Positions 36,941-47,983 of a stretch of 64,000 nt of DNA are shown piece by piece (position 1 is the stretch's first letter; each line of letters starts with the position of its first letter). The notes below the pieces were generated by a model. The model ran no database searches. It worked only from the letters and a program-made list of their open reading frames with translations, and was not told where the DNA came from. Source of the stretch: Lates calcarifer (taxonomy: Eukaryota > Chordata > Actinopteri > Centropomidae); NCBI RefSeq assembly GCF_001640805.2, contig NC_066833.1, forward strand, positions 8,504,564 to 8,568,563, given 5' to 3'. The translations under genes and the position numbers were made by a program.

Positions 36941-37952
36941 CACTCACAAGCACTTTATTAGGAACACCTGCACACCATGTAATTATCCGATCAGCTAATC
37001 ATGTCAGGTCAGGAGCTCCAGTTAATGTTCACGTCAAACGTCAGGATGAGGGAAAAATGTGACTTTGACAACAGCATGTTAGTTGGCATGAGACGAGCTG
37101 GTTCGAGTATTTCTGAAACCGCAGACGTCCTGGGATTTCCACACTTAACAGTCTTTAGAGTTTACCCAGAGTTTCCTCATAGTGGTGCAAAAAACAATTG
37201 TGACAGAATAAATCCAGTAGTTCTGCAGATGGAAATGCCTTGTTAATGAGAGAATGGTTTGGCTGGTTTGACTGGTTTTGGTTGACCAAAAGGCTACAGC
37301 CACAGACAACACGCCAAACCTTGAACTACAACAGAGGACCATGTTAGGTCCCACTCCTGTCCAAGAACAGGAACCTGAGGCTTCTCACAAAAACTGGACA
37401 GTTTAAGACTGGACACTCGTAGCCTGGTCTGATTAATGTGGATTTCTGCTGAGGCGGCAGATGGTCGGGTCAGAATTTAGCATCAAAAGCTTGAACCCGT
37501 GGAGACAACCTGCCTTGTATCAACAGTCCAGCCTGGTGCTGTTGGTGTAAAGGTGTGAGGAAGGTTTTCTTGACTCTCTTAGGGTCCTTTATACCAATCA
37601 GTCCTGGTTTGAATGTCACAGCCTCTCTGAGTGTTGTTGCTGATCATGTTCAAACCTTTACAGCCACAGTTTACCATCTTTTAAAGGCTCCTTCCAGCAG
37701 GATAATGCTCCATGTCACAGTGAATTCAGTGAACCTCTGTGGCCTCCCCAGTCTGAATCCAGTAGAACACCTTTGGGATTTTGTAGAACAGGAGATTGGC
37801 GGCATGAATCAGCAGAAATGATGTGATGCAATGTCGACGTGGAGCAGAATCTCAGAGTGATATGTAGAATCCATATCATGAAGAACCGAGTCTGAGAGCA
37901 GAGGGTCTACACAGGGTTAGTATGGAAGTCCTGATGAAGTGTTGGGTGAGCG
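36941..37952 (+). mobile_element. Tc1-like transposon, complete ends, dead transposase
   Basis: Both ends are visible. The left is CACTCACAAGCACTTTATTA; the right, read inverted, is CGCTCACCCAACACTTCATC, followed by AGGA on both sides. TA dinucleotides at 36939-36940 and 37953-37954 are the expected target-site duplication. At about 1.01 kb it is shorter than an intact copy because of internal deletions. On memory, the terminal and coding words fit the teleost Tc1-like group with CACTTTATTAGG(A/T)ACACC ends. Confidence 0.92.
37001..37830 (+). pseudogene. Broken Tc1-like transposase
   Basis: The first frame (37001-37246) encodes the N-terminal helix-turn-helix: a FDNSMLVGMRRAG helix followed by SISETADVLGF, as in Tc1 paired-like domains. 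It hits a stop at 37244-37246. The C-terminal part reads in another frame (37555-37821): NVTASLSVVADH, then SLNPVEHLWDF with the third acidic residue of the DDE triad at 37765-37767. The second Asp, in QQDNAPCH, is at 37701-37703 but in a different frame. Only 64 bases separate the two codons, whereas the DD34E spacing needs about 105, so a deletion removed part of the catalytic core and shifted the frame. It cannot encode an active enzyme. Confidence 0.88.
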
Positions 37953-37954
37953 TA

Positions 37955-38713
37955 GCTGTAGGTGTGTTCTTAGTTTTTTGGAAGATCAGACGTTTCTTGC
38001 ATACCATGGAACACACAAAATAATTGATATAAGCTTTTGAACTGAAATCCACAGACCAATCTCTAAAACCCTTACATGAATTACTTTGAGCACAACACAA
38101 CGAACAAACCGCAATCAAAGAGATGCTTTTGTACAACACTGTTGCATGTTTGGATGTTGCATATTTCTCGCCCGGAGATAAGAACTGAATATCAGATGAG
38201 TGGCACGCCTCTCTCTCTTTTCCTCTCTGCTGTCATTTCTCCTCTGTCCTTGCTTCCCTCTCTCATCTTTTCTCACTTTGCTGTAGGGGCTAATGTCCTG
38301 TCTGGACTTGTAGAGTTGGATACACACTCACACACTCGTGTACATGTGCAACAGAAACACACACATCAAAGCAATGAGATAAGTACAGACACAGCTTGAC
38401 TGAAAGTGTGAGACAGTAGGTAGGAGGCGGTGGCTGGGAGGCAGAGCCATTTCTCTCCACTTGTTTTTATGGAGGTGATGCACGGAGATAGGACGGCCTC
38501 TCTTTATCTCACTCTCTCTCTCCCTGCCTCACTTTCTTTATGTGTGACAGAGAGAAACAGAATGTGTGGGTGTGTATCAGATCGGTTTTGGTGGGAGGGC
38601 GGGGTGGGAAGAGACTTCTGTTACTTTTGGAAACAAATTTCAGACTAAAGTCGAGTTAACTGGGGAAGTCTCTTTGCCACAAAAGCTGTGTCCCCAGTCG
38701 GGAAAACGCTGCC
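37955..38713. other. No gene recognised
   Basis: Pyrimidine-rich at 38205-38280; otherwise featureless. Overlapping open frames on both strands lack domains. Confidence 0.55.
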
Positions 38714-38751
38714 TTGACCACTGACCCCAACATTTGTGGGTCAGTGGTCGA
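38714..38751. repeat. Hairpin of GGTCA-type half-sites
   Basis: TTGACCACTGACCC at 38714-38727 pairs with GGGTCAGTGGTCGA at 38738-38751 (13 of 14 positions), with a 10-base loop. A further GAGGTCAGGG follows directly. Confidence 0.85.
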
Positions 38752-40283
38752 GGTCAGGGTTAAAGTAACTCTCTGGGAAATGAGTGCAAGTCTATATAAT
38801 GTCTCTACATGTTACCGAGGTGTGTGTGAGTCAGCCGGGCTTTAAGACAGTCATTAGGGCATATTATGAAAACATTTACAAAATGCAGCATGTCAGATTA
38901 CCGCAATTAAGGGGTAAACGGGACCTCTGGAATAACAGCCTACTGTAAGAACGCACAAAGCAACAAGCACGCCTCAACATGTCGGCACTATAGAACCACG
39001 TTGGACTTAACTGGAAATAATTGCCAACCAACTCAACATGTGTCAGTTTACGACAATAATACAGCAAATAGACTCATGTCTGATGTGTGTTAGTTAAATA
39101 TTAATCCTACATCCAACACTACTACTACTACTACTACTACTAATAATAATAATAATAGTAATGTCTGATCTGAACGCATATACACATTTTTTCTAGAACA
39201 TTAGAACCAACATTTAGAGACTTTTTGTTGTTGTGATTCTAAATTTTTGTTTTTTAGAAATACACTGCTTTGCTTTCTTCCTGACAGTTGGATGAAAAGA
39301 TTGATACCACTGTTACGTGGGTCTAAAACTCACTGATTAGTACCTTATGTCTTGTTTGTTTAGTCCACAGCTGTTTCCAGTCGTTATACTAATCAAAGCT
39401 AATCAACAGCTTTTAGCTCTCTCTAATATCTAACTCTTAAATTAGTGTAAATCCCAAAATCCAAGCCATTTCTTTAACTTACAAACATGTTTAGTGTGCA
39501 GCAGTGACCAGTTAAAGCCTGGTATCTACTTTGAATTTCAGACACGACAGACATGGGCGTACGTTTTCCATTGTTTGCTATTACAAAGATGCAAATATGC
39601 TATTTAAATAAGATGAGTGTTGCATTTCTCCAGAGTATGCAAATGTCTGGACTGTGTAGGACTGTGAATGAGTCAAATGTTGCTCTGCCTCAGGAGCTAA
39701 CAGCTTCAGTCTCATTCTGAATCAATGGAATTATTTTCCCTCGTGCAGATTTTAAGACCTTGAGCTTTGTTTTTTAATTTCTTTTTTTTTTTTCATTTCA
39801 TTTTTTAAAATCTGGTGTTTTCTCATGAGATTTCTTTATCTATTAGAAAATGCTGAATAAAATGATTCTCATATTATTCATCATCCATTATTTTATATGT
39901 AGCTTACCATTGTCCCATCTGGACCTTAGAACATAACCGAATACACCAGGGCCCAAATCACAATTAGAAATCAGCTCATTTATCCAGGATTCCTGGAACA
40001 TTAGGGGCTTTTTCCTGCTCACACAGTTCTGGACTTGGTGAATCTGAACGTATAAATGTTTAAATACACTGAATAAATGTTCGTAGGATAGCTATGGTTA
40101 GCTAGCTAGTTTTGTTTTGTTCCTGTTTAGAACCTGTTGGTTTTTTGGCAGTTTTAGCCAAAACCACGATCATCTCCTCAAACAGTCTTTTAAAGCTTTT
40201 TCACAAACAGCGTGACGTGACTATAGAGTGCGAAAATGTGAGACTCTTGCTCACAAGTGTACAGAAGTTGAAGCTGCACCACA
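38752..40283. other. No gene recognised; trinucleotide run
   Basis: A (ACT)n run at 39118-39142 passes into (AAT)n to 39158. AT-rich around 39770-39850. Confidence 0.55.
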
Positions 40284-40377
40284 GCCGGTAGTGGACATAT
40301 TTTTTAGGATGTTTGTGGGACAGTTTGAGGTCCTGAGACCACCTACCAGGACCCCCATTCTGAGTGATTGTGATGCC
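40284..40377 (+). repeat. Family C dispersed repeat, copy 2
   Basis: CCGGTAGTGGACATATTTTT, AGGATGTTTGTGGGACAGTT, TGAGGTCCTGAGACC, TACCAGGACCC and TCTGAGTGATTGTGATG parallel copy 1 at 18456-18569 in the same orientation. Weaker similarity extends upstream to about 40190. Confidence 0.75.
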
Positions 40378-41479
40378 TTTACTCACTGAGAAAAAGCTCA
40401 GAAAAATCAACCTCCATTTAAAAAAAGTCATTGTTTTTTCATCGCGTCGTGTTTGCGTTCTGTGTGAAAGTACTCAAAACAAAACAAAAACAACTTGTGC
40501 GATTTAACTGTGATAAAACGTCCTAGTTGTATTTAAGTGTTGGAACAAACGACCTATATGGTTGTCTGAGCTGGAGGACTTGTTGAGTCTTGTTGAATAT
40601 TTCTATTGTCAGATATGTTTCTACTGTTTAATAAACACATGCTTCGGCATTAAACATCCTAAAAGGATGTTGTGTTGTTAGCGGTCAGCTGTTAGCCGAA
40701 CAGCTGATGAATGAGTCACTGATTGTGAAGCCTGAGTGAAACAGCTGATGTTAATCAGTTAGCACAAGCATAACTTGACTGCTGTGCCTGAAATAACACT
40801 ATGCTCCATCTACATTTAATAGGGGTACAGCAGTTGTTTCACACTGTAATTTGTGGGCTGGAAAACAGACATGCCAACAGTAACACGGTGCCTTCTTATG
40901 CAAAAAGAAGCAGGTGAGGCTGTAAAAAATATGATTAAAATAAATATTACTAAAACAAAAATCTACCATACATCAGAGTCATCAACAAGTTTTGGCATCT
41001 TGGCACTTGATATAAAGAAAGACGGTAAAGGTGGACAGGGTTGGGAAAAAGAAAAACAGAAATAATAGCAGAGAGAGAGAGAAAGGAGGGAGGTGGAGGA
41101 AAAGCAAAAAACGACAGGAAATATGAACAATTGGCAGCTACTGCTGAGATAAGAGAGCAGAGAGGAGGAATACAGAGAGGAAATGGTTTGTGGCTGGATA
41201 TGGAGTGGTGGGTTTCCATGGTGACTGAGTTGCCTTCATGTTTTTCTTGGCTATATTTGTGTGTGTGTGTTTATGATGTGCATTTACATATTTAAGTGCT
41301 CTTCTTCATACAGAAGCTTTTTCCTCTCTCAGGTGCAGAATGGATGTTTCTGGATTCTGTGCACATGGTTTCTATGTGTGTCCTTGTAACTGCATATATA
41401 ATGTTGTCTGTGTCTATACAACATATATACAACATGTTAGCTGTCAGCTCTCCATCCCCCCGACCTGTGGGAAGCTTTT
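40378..41479. other. No gene recognised
   Basis: Purine-rich at 41060-41115. No assignable repeat. Short frames at 40.85-41.3 kb are low-complexity. Confidence 0.55.
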
Positions 41480-41656
41480 CTGTGTGTGTGTGTGTTTGTG
41501 AGGACCGGGTGTAGAACCTACACAGTGAGGACAGTTCAGCTGCTTCTTAAATATTTAAAGGACTGTCTGAGGTTAGGATGCAGTTGTAGGATTCAGGTTT
41601 AGGTTGGGGGTGGGGGGTGCAGCATGTTGATGAGAGTCCTCACAAAGATAGAAGTA

Positions 41657-41699
<43 letters not shown>
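41480..41699 (+). repeat. Teleost GAGGACC/GTCCTCAC repeat ending in (TG)n, copy 2
   Basis: Begins with a TG run and TTTGTGAGGACC and ends with AGTCCTCACAAAGATAGAAG just before a 20-unit TG tract (41660-41699). The end words are mutually inverted. TTCTATCTTTGTGAGGAC recurs at 47303-47320, the exact reverse complement of the stretch near 41638. Confidence 0.65.
41660..41699. repeat. (TG)n microsatellite
   Basis: About 20 uninterrupted TG units. Confidence 0.97.
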
Positions 41700-41700
<1 letters not shown>

Positions 41701-41814
41701 CGCAGTGCCAATCAAACGCTGGCGCCTTTCACGCTGGCGGGCTTGCCCAGGTCAGGCGTGTCCCAAAGATCCCATACATACTATTACCACCTCCAAACAG
41801 CAGCCGCAGGCCAC

Positions 41815-41818
<4 letters not shown>

Positions 41819-41855
<37 letters not shown>
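41819..41855. repeat. (CA)n microsatellite, opposite to the TG tract
   Basis: About 18 CA units, 120 bp from the TG tract at 41660-41699 and complementary to it. Confidence 0.97.
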
Positions 41856-41857
<2 letters not shown>

Positions 41858-44015
41858 GCATAATTAGCTCTCAATCTCAGCACAGGGTCAGACCGTGCAC
41901 AAGAAAACAAAACAAAAAGAAAAGAAAACCTCCCCTCCCCCCTCACCCCCTCCTCCCCCCTCAGGTGGTTTATGTATCTGAAACCAGCCGGGTCAGACTG
42001 AGCAGCGCTGGGATCTGGCTGCATTTCAAAACGGACAGAGGCTGATGCACTTGTTTGATTTCGAATGATAACGAGCAAAATGTAAAACTAATCTAAAACC
42101 CAGGACTGCAGGGCAAGAGCAGAGGTTCATGGGTAAATTGGCTTCCCTCTCTGCGATTCGTAAACGCTCCGTCTGCGGTGTCTGTCGGCTGAGGAACATA
42201 TTTGTTTCTTACCTCTGCTGTTTACTTTCTGATCTATTATCACGTCAGGTTTTAATCTGAGGCGAGGTCTCGGGGGGGTAAAGAACGATGCGTGCAGGTG
42301 TCAGGGTTCAAGAGGAGCTGGCTCGGACGTGAGAGGGGACTTTCCGTTGACAGTGCCTGTGGCAGGAGCTGATCTGGTGTCACAGTTATGGAAATAACTC
42401 TCCCACATCGCCCTCATATCATCAGCCGCTGTACGACTGCTGCTGCAGCGACACTGAAAGAGCTCTTTGATAACGAGTGACGAGGTCGTCTTAGTGTCAT
42501 TTGATGAGCACTGATATAAACGTGCAGTACAGTGTAGTGGCATCAGTCTTTCATGTGGTTACAGGTGTGGTCACAGCAGCATCAGAAACATTCAGGGTCA
42601 TGAATAGAGCTGTTCATCTTTACTGATTCCACATCACGATGTGTTTCATCCCCAGTTTTCTGTGTCACTGCACACGGCCGCTGTTTCATCAGTGAATAAA
42701 AACAGATCAACACAAACTCCCTTCTTCATTATTTAGAAATCAGTGTCAACATAAATGTCGTCTTCGTCCGTGAAGAAAGTGCTGTGACGTTACTTTTCGT
42801 CAGAAGTCATTCAGAGGCAGAACGTTGTAGTGTTGAGTGTGGACGGTGCTGCTGCGTGCACAGAGGACGACTTACAGTGATGATACATGATTGTACATTT
42901 GCATTGATGTGGGACTCTGAAGAACACAGCAATCACAACAAACAAATTACAAATTACTTCCACTCAGCATATCAGAGAGGGAAAGTCATCTAAATTAAAT
43001 ATGTGTCTGCTGCAGGTTTGTTCTGAAGAACCGTCTACATTCAGAGAGTCATCTCTTATTTTTGTGACTAAAGAGGAATCATGTTGGGTCAACAGGTCGC
43101 AGCGTCTCTCCTGTTTACCCCGATGATCTTACATATCTGTGAACTGTGGGTAAACACAACCAGGTGCTGAGAATCTGCTCACAGTGACTCAGCTGTTCAC
43201 TGTAGCCTGAGACTTCACACAGTCCTGTTTACGCTAATTTGGGGCTAAACACGCTGCAGCAGGAGCCTTCGTCTGGAGCTCTGTGTTGTGTCTGGAGACG
43301 GTGGTGGTGGTGGTGTAGCCGCAGTGGGCTGCTGAGGGGTCAGGAGCTCCGCAGCAGGCTGTTAGACGAGCTCACACAGGACATTAACCCAAACACAACA
43401 GTCGAGAAACGTCGCCGCTGAGTGAATTAACAGTCGGCGAGCAAACCCATCGATTCAGCTTCTCTGTGCGATCGTGGGAAGGAGGGACGGACGGAGGGGT
43501 GAGGAGTGACGGGACGTGAAAATAAACTGAAGAAGAGGGGGATGTGGTGAAAGAGAGGAAGACAAATAGCAGCGTGATAAAGGAGCAGTGATGGAGGAAT
43601 GAACGCTGAGAAAATATTTAAGTCTGCATCGACACAGAGACGACCAGGAAACAGTGGGAGTCGAGCGGCGCAGCAAAATAAGGAGAGTTTATTTTCATTT
43701 TTATTAGCATTTTTATCTCTGATGGAGTTAGAGGCAGGGTGGAGGAGGTGGAGGAGGTTAGACCAACACAGGCACAAATTAGATTTCCTCAAAAATGTAA
43801 CCATCCAGAATCTTTATAGTTTTACATTTCTATAAGTTTTTCTTTTTTGTTTGGGAAAGTTTTCAATTGATTTACTGCGACTGTGGGCAGTGGGAATAGC
43901 TCTCATATCACTGAGCTGATAACCAGTCCTTTGTCCAGTGAGATGTGACTTGATATTCTCTCTGCTCAAAATGAATTTAAAATGCACATATTGAACTGTT
44001 GGCGATGAAGACGCT
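41856..44015. other. No gene recognised; some CpG-containing stretches
   Basis: 42.05-42.30 kb and 43.2-43.5 kb are repeat-poor with more CpG than average, but I find no promoter motifs or exon that hold together. A (GGT)n run is at 43301-43314. The 125-codon minus-strand frame at 43427-43804 is low-complexity. Confidence 0.45.
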
Positions 44016-44058
44016 GGAAAAGGAGGAAGAGGAAGAGGAGGAAGAGGAAGAGGAGGAG
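44016..44058. repeat. GGAAGA-type purine tract
   Basis: Imperfect GGAAGAGGA repeats, pure purine on the plus strand apart from the ends. Confidence 0.9.
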
Positions 44059-44297
44059 TGCTGCAGCTGCCGAGAAGGAGAATAAAAGGGAGGAGAGATG
44101 GAGCGGAGATGCAGCGGCTTCTGATTATGTAGAGCACAGCCAGGTGTGGAGAGGCGGTCACCCTTCACATCAAGGACTCACACACTCACACACTCACACT
44201 CACACGACTCTGCTCTGAGTCTAGTTGGAAAAAATCATGCATGGCAGAAAATACTGGAGAAAGATGCGTCCATCCATCTGCTGCTGCAGCCTCACTC

Positions 44298-44365
44298 CAA
44301 AACAAAAACAACCACTTTAGTGAACTCACTTTGACGTGGACAGCTGCCTGTTCGATTCCATCGCT
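44298..44365 (+). repeat. Family A internal fragment
   Basis: AAACAAAAACAACCACTTTA, GTGAACTCACTTTGACGTGG and ACAGCTGCCTGTTCGATT align with the family A segment GACAAAAACAAGAACTTTAG, TGGACGGACTTTGACGTGG and ACGATTGTCCGTTGGATT. Confidence 0.6.
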
Positions 44366-44890
44366 GGTTCTTGTGTTGCTGTTGTGTTTTGACTTTGTGT
44401 CTATCGTTACCTGCACACACTAACAGATTTTTAAAATCTTACCTGATGTAGAAATCATGAGAGAGCACACACCTGAGGACAGATCATGTCAGATTGTCAC
44501 CAACACAGCCACACAACACACTAACAGATTCACCACCAACAACCAGAGACTGGACTCTCACAGCTCCACATCTGACCACGTCAGAGGAATCAAACATGGC
44601 CGACGACCACGTCTCAGCTGCTTCCTGATTGGCTATCATTCCGTTCCACGTGGCAATCCACAGAGAGCCACTGATTGTCTTCAGAGCAGATGAAGATAAG
44701 ATCAGTCTGAACACTCCTCACACCACAGGAGAATCTGATAAGATCATCTTTACAATCATCAGGTAATCAGACCTGAGGACTCTGATCAGGAGGAGGGATT
44801 CGGTGGTGGAGTGTGCGCCTCATATTCACCATATTTACCTTTAATAAACAGGATCTTTTTTTGGCCTGTTTAACCCCTACACATGTTGCG

Positions 44891-44891
<1 letters not shown>
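44366..44891. other. No gene recognised
   Basis: Nothing assignable. Confidence 0.5.

Positions 44892-44928
<37 letters not shown>
44892..44928. repeat. (CA)n microsatellite
   Basis: About 18 CA units. Confidence 0.96.
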
Positions 44929-44930
<2 letters not shown>

Positions 44931-44999
44931 CACCTCAGAGAAATCTGACTCCTGTCTGTTTTTATCCACGTTGACAAAGAGCAGGTGGGTGGAGATGTT

Positions 45000-45235
45000 T
45001 GCGTCGGACCGAGTGTGCCGTGCGGCCGATCATCTTCCAGCCCTCAGGAGTCTGGGAATAAGAGGAGATATTGTTTTGGGAAAGCACCCGCTGGGGAGGA
45101 TAACGGAGGGAGTGTGTGCGCTAATGTTATGGGTGTTTATTGTGAAACTGAAGTCAATTGTAGTGAATGAATATCACCGGAGCTGAAGGAGAAGTGTGGG
45201 GAGTAATGACCATGACTCTCTAATTGACATGTGTG
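45000..45235. promoter_or_regulatory. Candidate conserved non-coding element
   Basis: Non-repetitive stretch between two CA tracts: TTGCGTCGGACCGAG, GTTATGGGTGTTTATTGTGA, TCAATTGTAGTGAATGAATA, GACTCTCTAATTGACATG. Forkhead-like (TGTTTATT) and homeodomain-like (TAATTG) cores are present. Inference only. Confidence 0.2.
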
Positions 45236-45299
45236 TGTCTCACCGCACAAATGCATATTCACACATTTAAACACACACAGGGCCACAGGGGTGAGTCTG

Positions 45300-45302
<3 letters not shown>

Positions 45303-45331
<29 letters not shown>
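45303..45331. repeat. (CA)n microsatellite
   Basis: About 14 CA units. Confidence 0.95.
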
Positions 45332-45333
<2 letters not shown>

Positions 45334-45483
45334 CTGATCAGAAAGCGTTTTGTGCGTGACAGACAGACACACACACAGACTGCACTCAGCAAAATAAAAA
45401 TCTCATTATGCTCATGAACCTGAAGGTATGAGAGCAGTCTCTCATCTCAACCCATGGCCTGGAATATTAAAAGGCTTTCTGCT

Positions 45484-45562
45484 TCTCTCTCCCCCTCTCC
45501 CCCCTCCTCTCTCCCCCTCTCCCCCCTCCTCTCTCCCTCTCTCCCCCCTCTCTCTCTGCCTC
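45484..45562. repeat. CT-rich minisatellite
   Basis: About 80 bp of pure pyrimidine on the plus strand, built from CTCTCCCCC and CCTCCTCTCTCCC units. A mirror-repeat tract of this kind can form triplex DNA in vitro. The open frames across it on both strands are composition artefacts. Confidence 0.92.
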
Positions 45563-45758
45563 TGCATACATATGACTGCATCTCTCCATTTCCACACTCG
45601 CTCGCCTTTGGGATCAAACGCACTCATGGTACCCCAGGGGCCCGGGCTTGAAATGAATTGCAATTACAGCCCCCTTTTTCTCACAGCCTTTTCTTATTAT
45701 TTCATTGGTGTCTTCCTTTTTTCTTTTTATTCTCCTTCTCGACTCCTGCTGGATCTCT

Positions 45759-45759
45759 G

Positions 45760-45790
<31 letters not shown>
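45759..45790. repeat. (TG)n microsatellite
   Basis: About 16 TG units with one CG interruption. Confidence 0.95.
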
Positions 45791-46512
45791 ATTAATGTGT
45801 GTGTGTGGACAGCTTTAAGCAGAGTGGAATGTGTGTTCAGCTTTCAAGTTATACTGAAGCTGTGGGTGCATACTGACAGTGCAGTGCTCTAACTATCATT
45901 CAGATTTAACTGTTTGAGAAAAATGTAACGTTAAACAATGAAGTGAACTGATTGCTGCAGGACTGACCCTAAAACCAGGAAGTAAGTTAGCATGTTAGCA
46001 TGTTAGCACTTCCTGCTCCCTCATCCCAAAGTCAGTGTGTCCTGATGTTTGAAGCTTTTACGTGTCTTAAAAAAGGCGGTTGCTAACGAGTGTCTAAATG
46101 AGACTACAGAGGTTGTCGGGGACGTTAACATGAAAACCCATCTACTCACCAGTCCACCTTTACAGCCTCGTTGTGTTTCTACTCACGCTCTTTCAAACTC
46201 TCACTAACTTTCTAAGAAGAAAGGCTTTTGTAGAAGAGCTCAGAGCTAAATGAAATGACCAGTTGGAAGCTTAGTGGTGGAGACGTTGACGTCATGTGAC
46301 CGTGGTGTAGTTGGTTTATAGCCTAACATTAGCTTCTTACTTCTGGCTTCAAACATCAGTGGTGTATATTTGTATATAAGATAAGTATCATACACTTTTG
46401 TTGATCATAGAGCTTATTTTTAAGAATAATCCGAAAACCAATGAAAAAATCCCACTGGCTTTTTGTGGAGGGAACCAGGCTGATGCTAACTTCAGGACTG
46501 GGCTACAAAAGC
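45791..46512. other. No gene recognised
   Basis: GTTAGCAT triplet near 45988-46008. Probably old repeat sequence, but not assignable. Confidence 0.5.
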
Positions 46513-46677
46513 AGCCGTTGTTAGCAACAGTTGCTAACAACGCTCCACAAACAGCATAGCCATCTTGGATTCTGATGTCGGGGTGGTGGGGTTGCTCCGA
46601 CTTCAGGAGGCGTTCAGGTTCAAACTTCAGACTGGGAACTCAGAAATTCAGATTTCTGAGTACAACTGAACGCACCA
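46513..46677 (-). repeat. Family B dispersed repeat, short form
   Basis: Reverse complement of the copy at 11894-12186: GTTGTTAGCAACAGTTGC and TAACAAC at the left, GCCATCTTGGATTCTGATGT, GGCGTTCAGGTTCAAACTTC, and GAACGCACC at the right. It lacks about 130 bp between GATGGCT and GCTGTTTGT that the other copy has. Confidence 0.85.
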
Positions 46678-47618
46678 CATCTACCTATCAAATAAACACA
46701 AAAAGATTAATGTATACAAACAGGTGAGATCTATGGGAGATTTTGGACCGTCATCATCCAAACACCATCTAGCACTATTACCTTCAGTCAGGAAGGAATT
46801 ACAAAGCGAGCACCAATACAAATATAAATCAATGAGAGTCTCAGAGAAGCTTCACTTTGAAGTGAGATGTATGTTTCAGCTCTTAATGTGTAGACACCTC
46901 CACCATCCTCCACTCTTCTCCTGGGCGTCTGTCAGTTTGCTTTTGATCACGCGTCTGGTTTCATTTTTATTTCATTACGTTGAATGAATGAATAAGTGGG
47001 GCTTTGCAGTGAGTGTTTACTGGCGTGTGATGTGGGGTGGGGTTGGACTCCACATTGGGTGTGTACCAAGAAGCTGAGTGTGTTGGGGGCAGGGGCGGGG
47101 GGGCGTATTGATCCCAAAAGACGACACTCAGGCTCTCTGATCTCAGCCGGACCCCTGGTTTCCCCACTGAGCAATCTGCAGCCGTGGCCGGTCCTCATGG
47201 CAACCAGAGTGAGTGTGCGACTGTGTGTCTCTTCTGTCCTCACTCTGTATTTCTGTCCTTGAAAGACCCGGCTACTGTGAGTGGGTGTTTGCTCTTTTTT
47301 AGTTCTATCTTTGTGAGGACAAATCTGAATGTTAGAGAGTGAGGCCAGAGAAGGACGACCATGTGAGGACGTTCTGTCAGTCCTCAGGATTTAAAGTGAG
47401 ACTGTGCAGCTTTTAAAATAAAACTATCTATCAAAGCTGCTGGTTGAACCTCTGGGTCTGTGTAGAAAACAGATAATGAGCCTTGAAGTCAGACAATAAA
47501 CAACAACTAATATTTTTTTATTTTTGTTTTACATTAACACATTAACTCAGTTACAGGCTTAAAAACCATCTGTTTCATCATGTGTTAAATTCTTTTTATT
47601 TTGCCCTGGAATTCAACC
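46678..47618. other. No gene recognised; one inverted fragment of the GAGGAC repeat
   Basis: 47300-47401 holds TTCTATCTTTGTGAGGAC and ATGTGAGGACGTTCTGTCAG, related to the repeat at 41.5 kb. The rest is unassigned. Confidence 0.5.
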
Positions 47619-47983
47619 AATGAACGATAGCACAAGATCCCCGTAAGCTAGCTAGCACAGTCCTTTTCTGTGCTGCCCAGCTAAGGCAAATAAGCTAACC
47701 TTAGCTAGCTATCCTCTCCCAGCTAAGGAGAAAGCAGATGAGCGAGAAACACCCTGCTATGAGCCACATCTTCATGTTTCGGCTGTCGGTCCTTTTCTGT
47801 GCTGCCCAAAAATAGCAAAAGTAGCTAGCTAAGGTTAGCTTTATTAGCTTTAGCTGGGTAAAGATAGCTAGCTAAGGTTAGCTTTATTAGCTTTAGCTGG
47901 GCGAAGATAGCTAGCTAAGGTTAGCTTTATTAGCTTTAGCTGGGCTGTGCTAGCTTACGGAGATCCTGTGCTGTCATTCATTG
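47619..47983. repeat. Large imperfect foldback with internal tandem array
   Basis: The left arm, about 47619-47712, reads CAATGAACGATAGCACAAGA, then TCCCCGTAAGCTAGCTAGC, then CCAGCTAAGGCAAATAAGC and TAACCTTAGCTAGCTATC. The right arm, about 47906-47983, is its reverse complement with small gaps. Between the arms a 19-base word (TCCTTTTCTGTGCTGCCCA) occurs at 47661 and again at 47790. Confidence 0.85.
47822..47945. repeat. 43-bp tandem repeat, about 2.9 units
   Basis: Units start at 47822, 47865 and 47908 with TAGCTAGCTAAGGTTAGC and continue TTTATTAGCTTTAGCTGGG; units differ by only one or two bases. The last unit forms part of the right foldback arm. Confidence 0.93.

Noticed and set aside
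41617..42078. Open frames over the TG/CA tracts on both strands
   Set aside because: CVCVCV and THTHTH runs are microsatellite translation.
44340..44370. tRNA-like B box (GTTCGATTCC)
   Set aside because: No matching A box or cloverleaf; the bases belong to a family A fragment.
45428..45892. 154-codon frame
   Set aside because: Low-complexity translation of the CT minisatellite and a TG tract.
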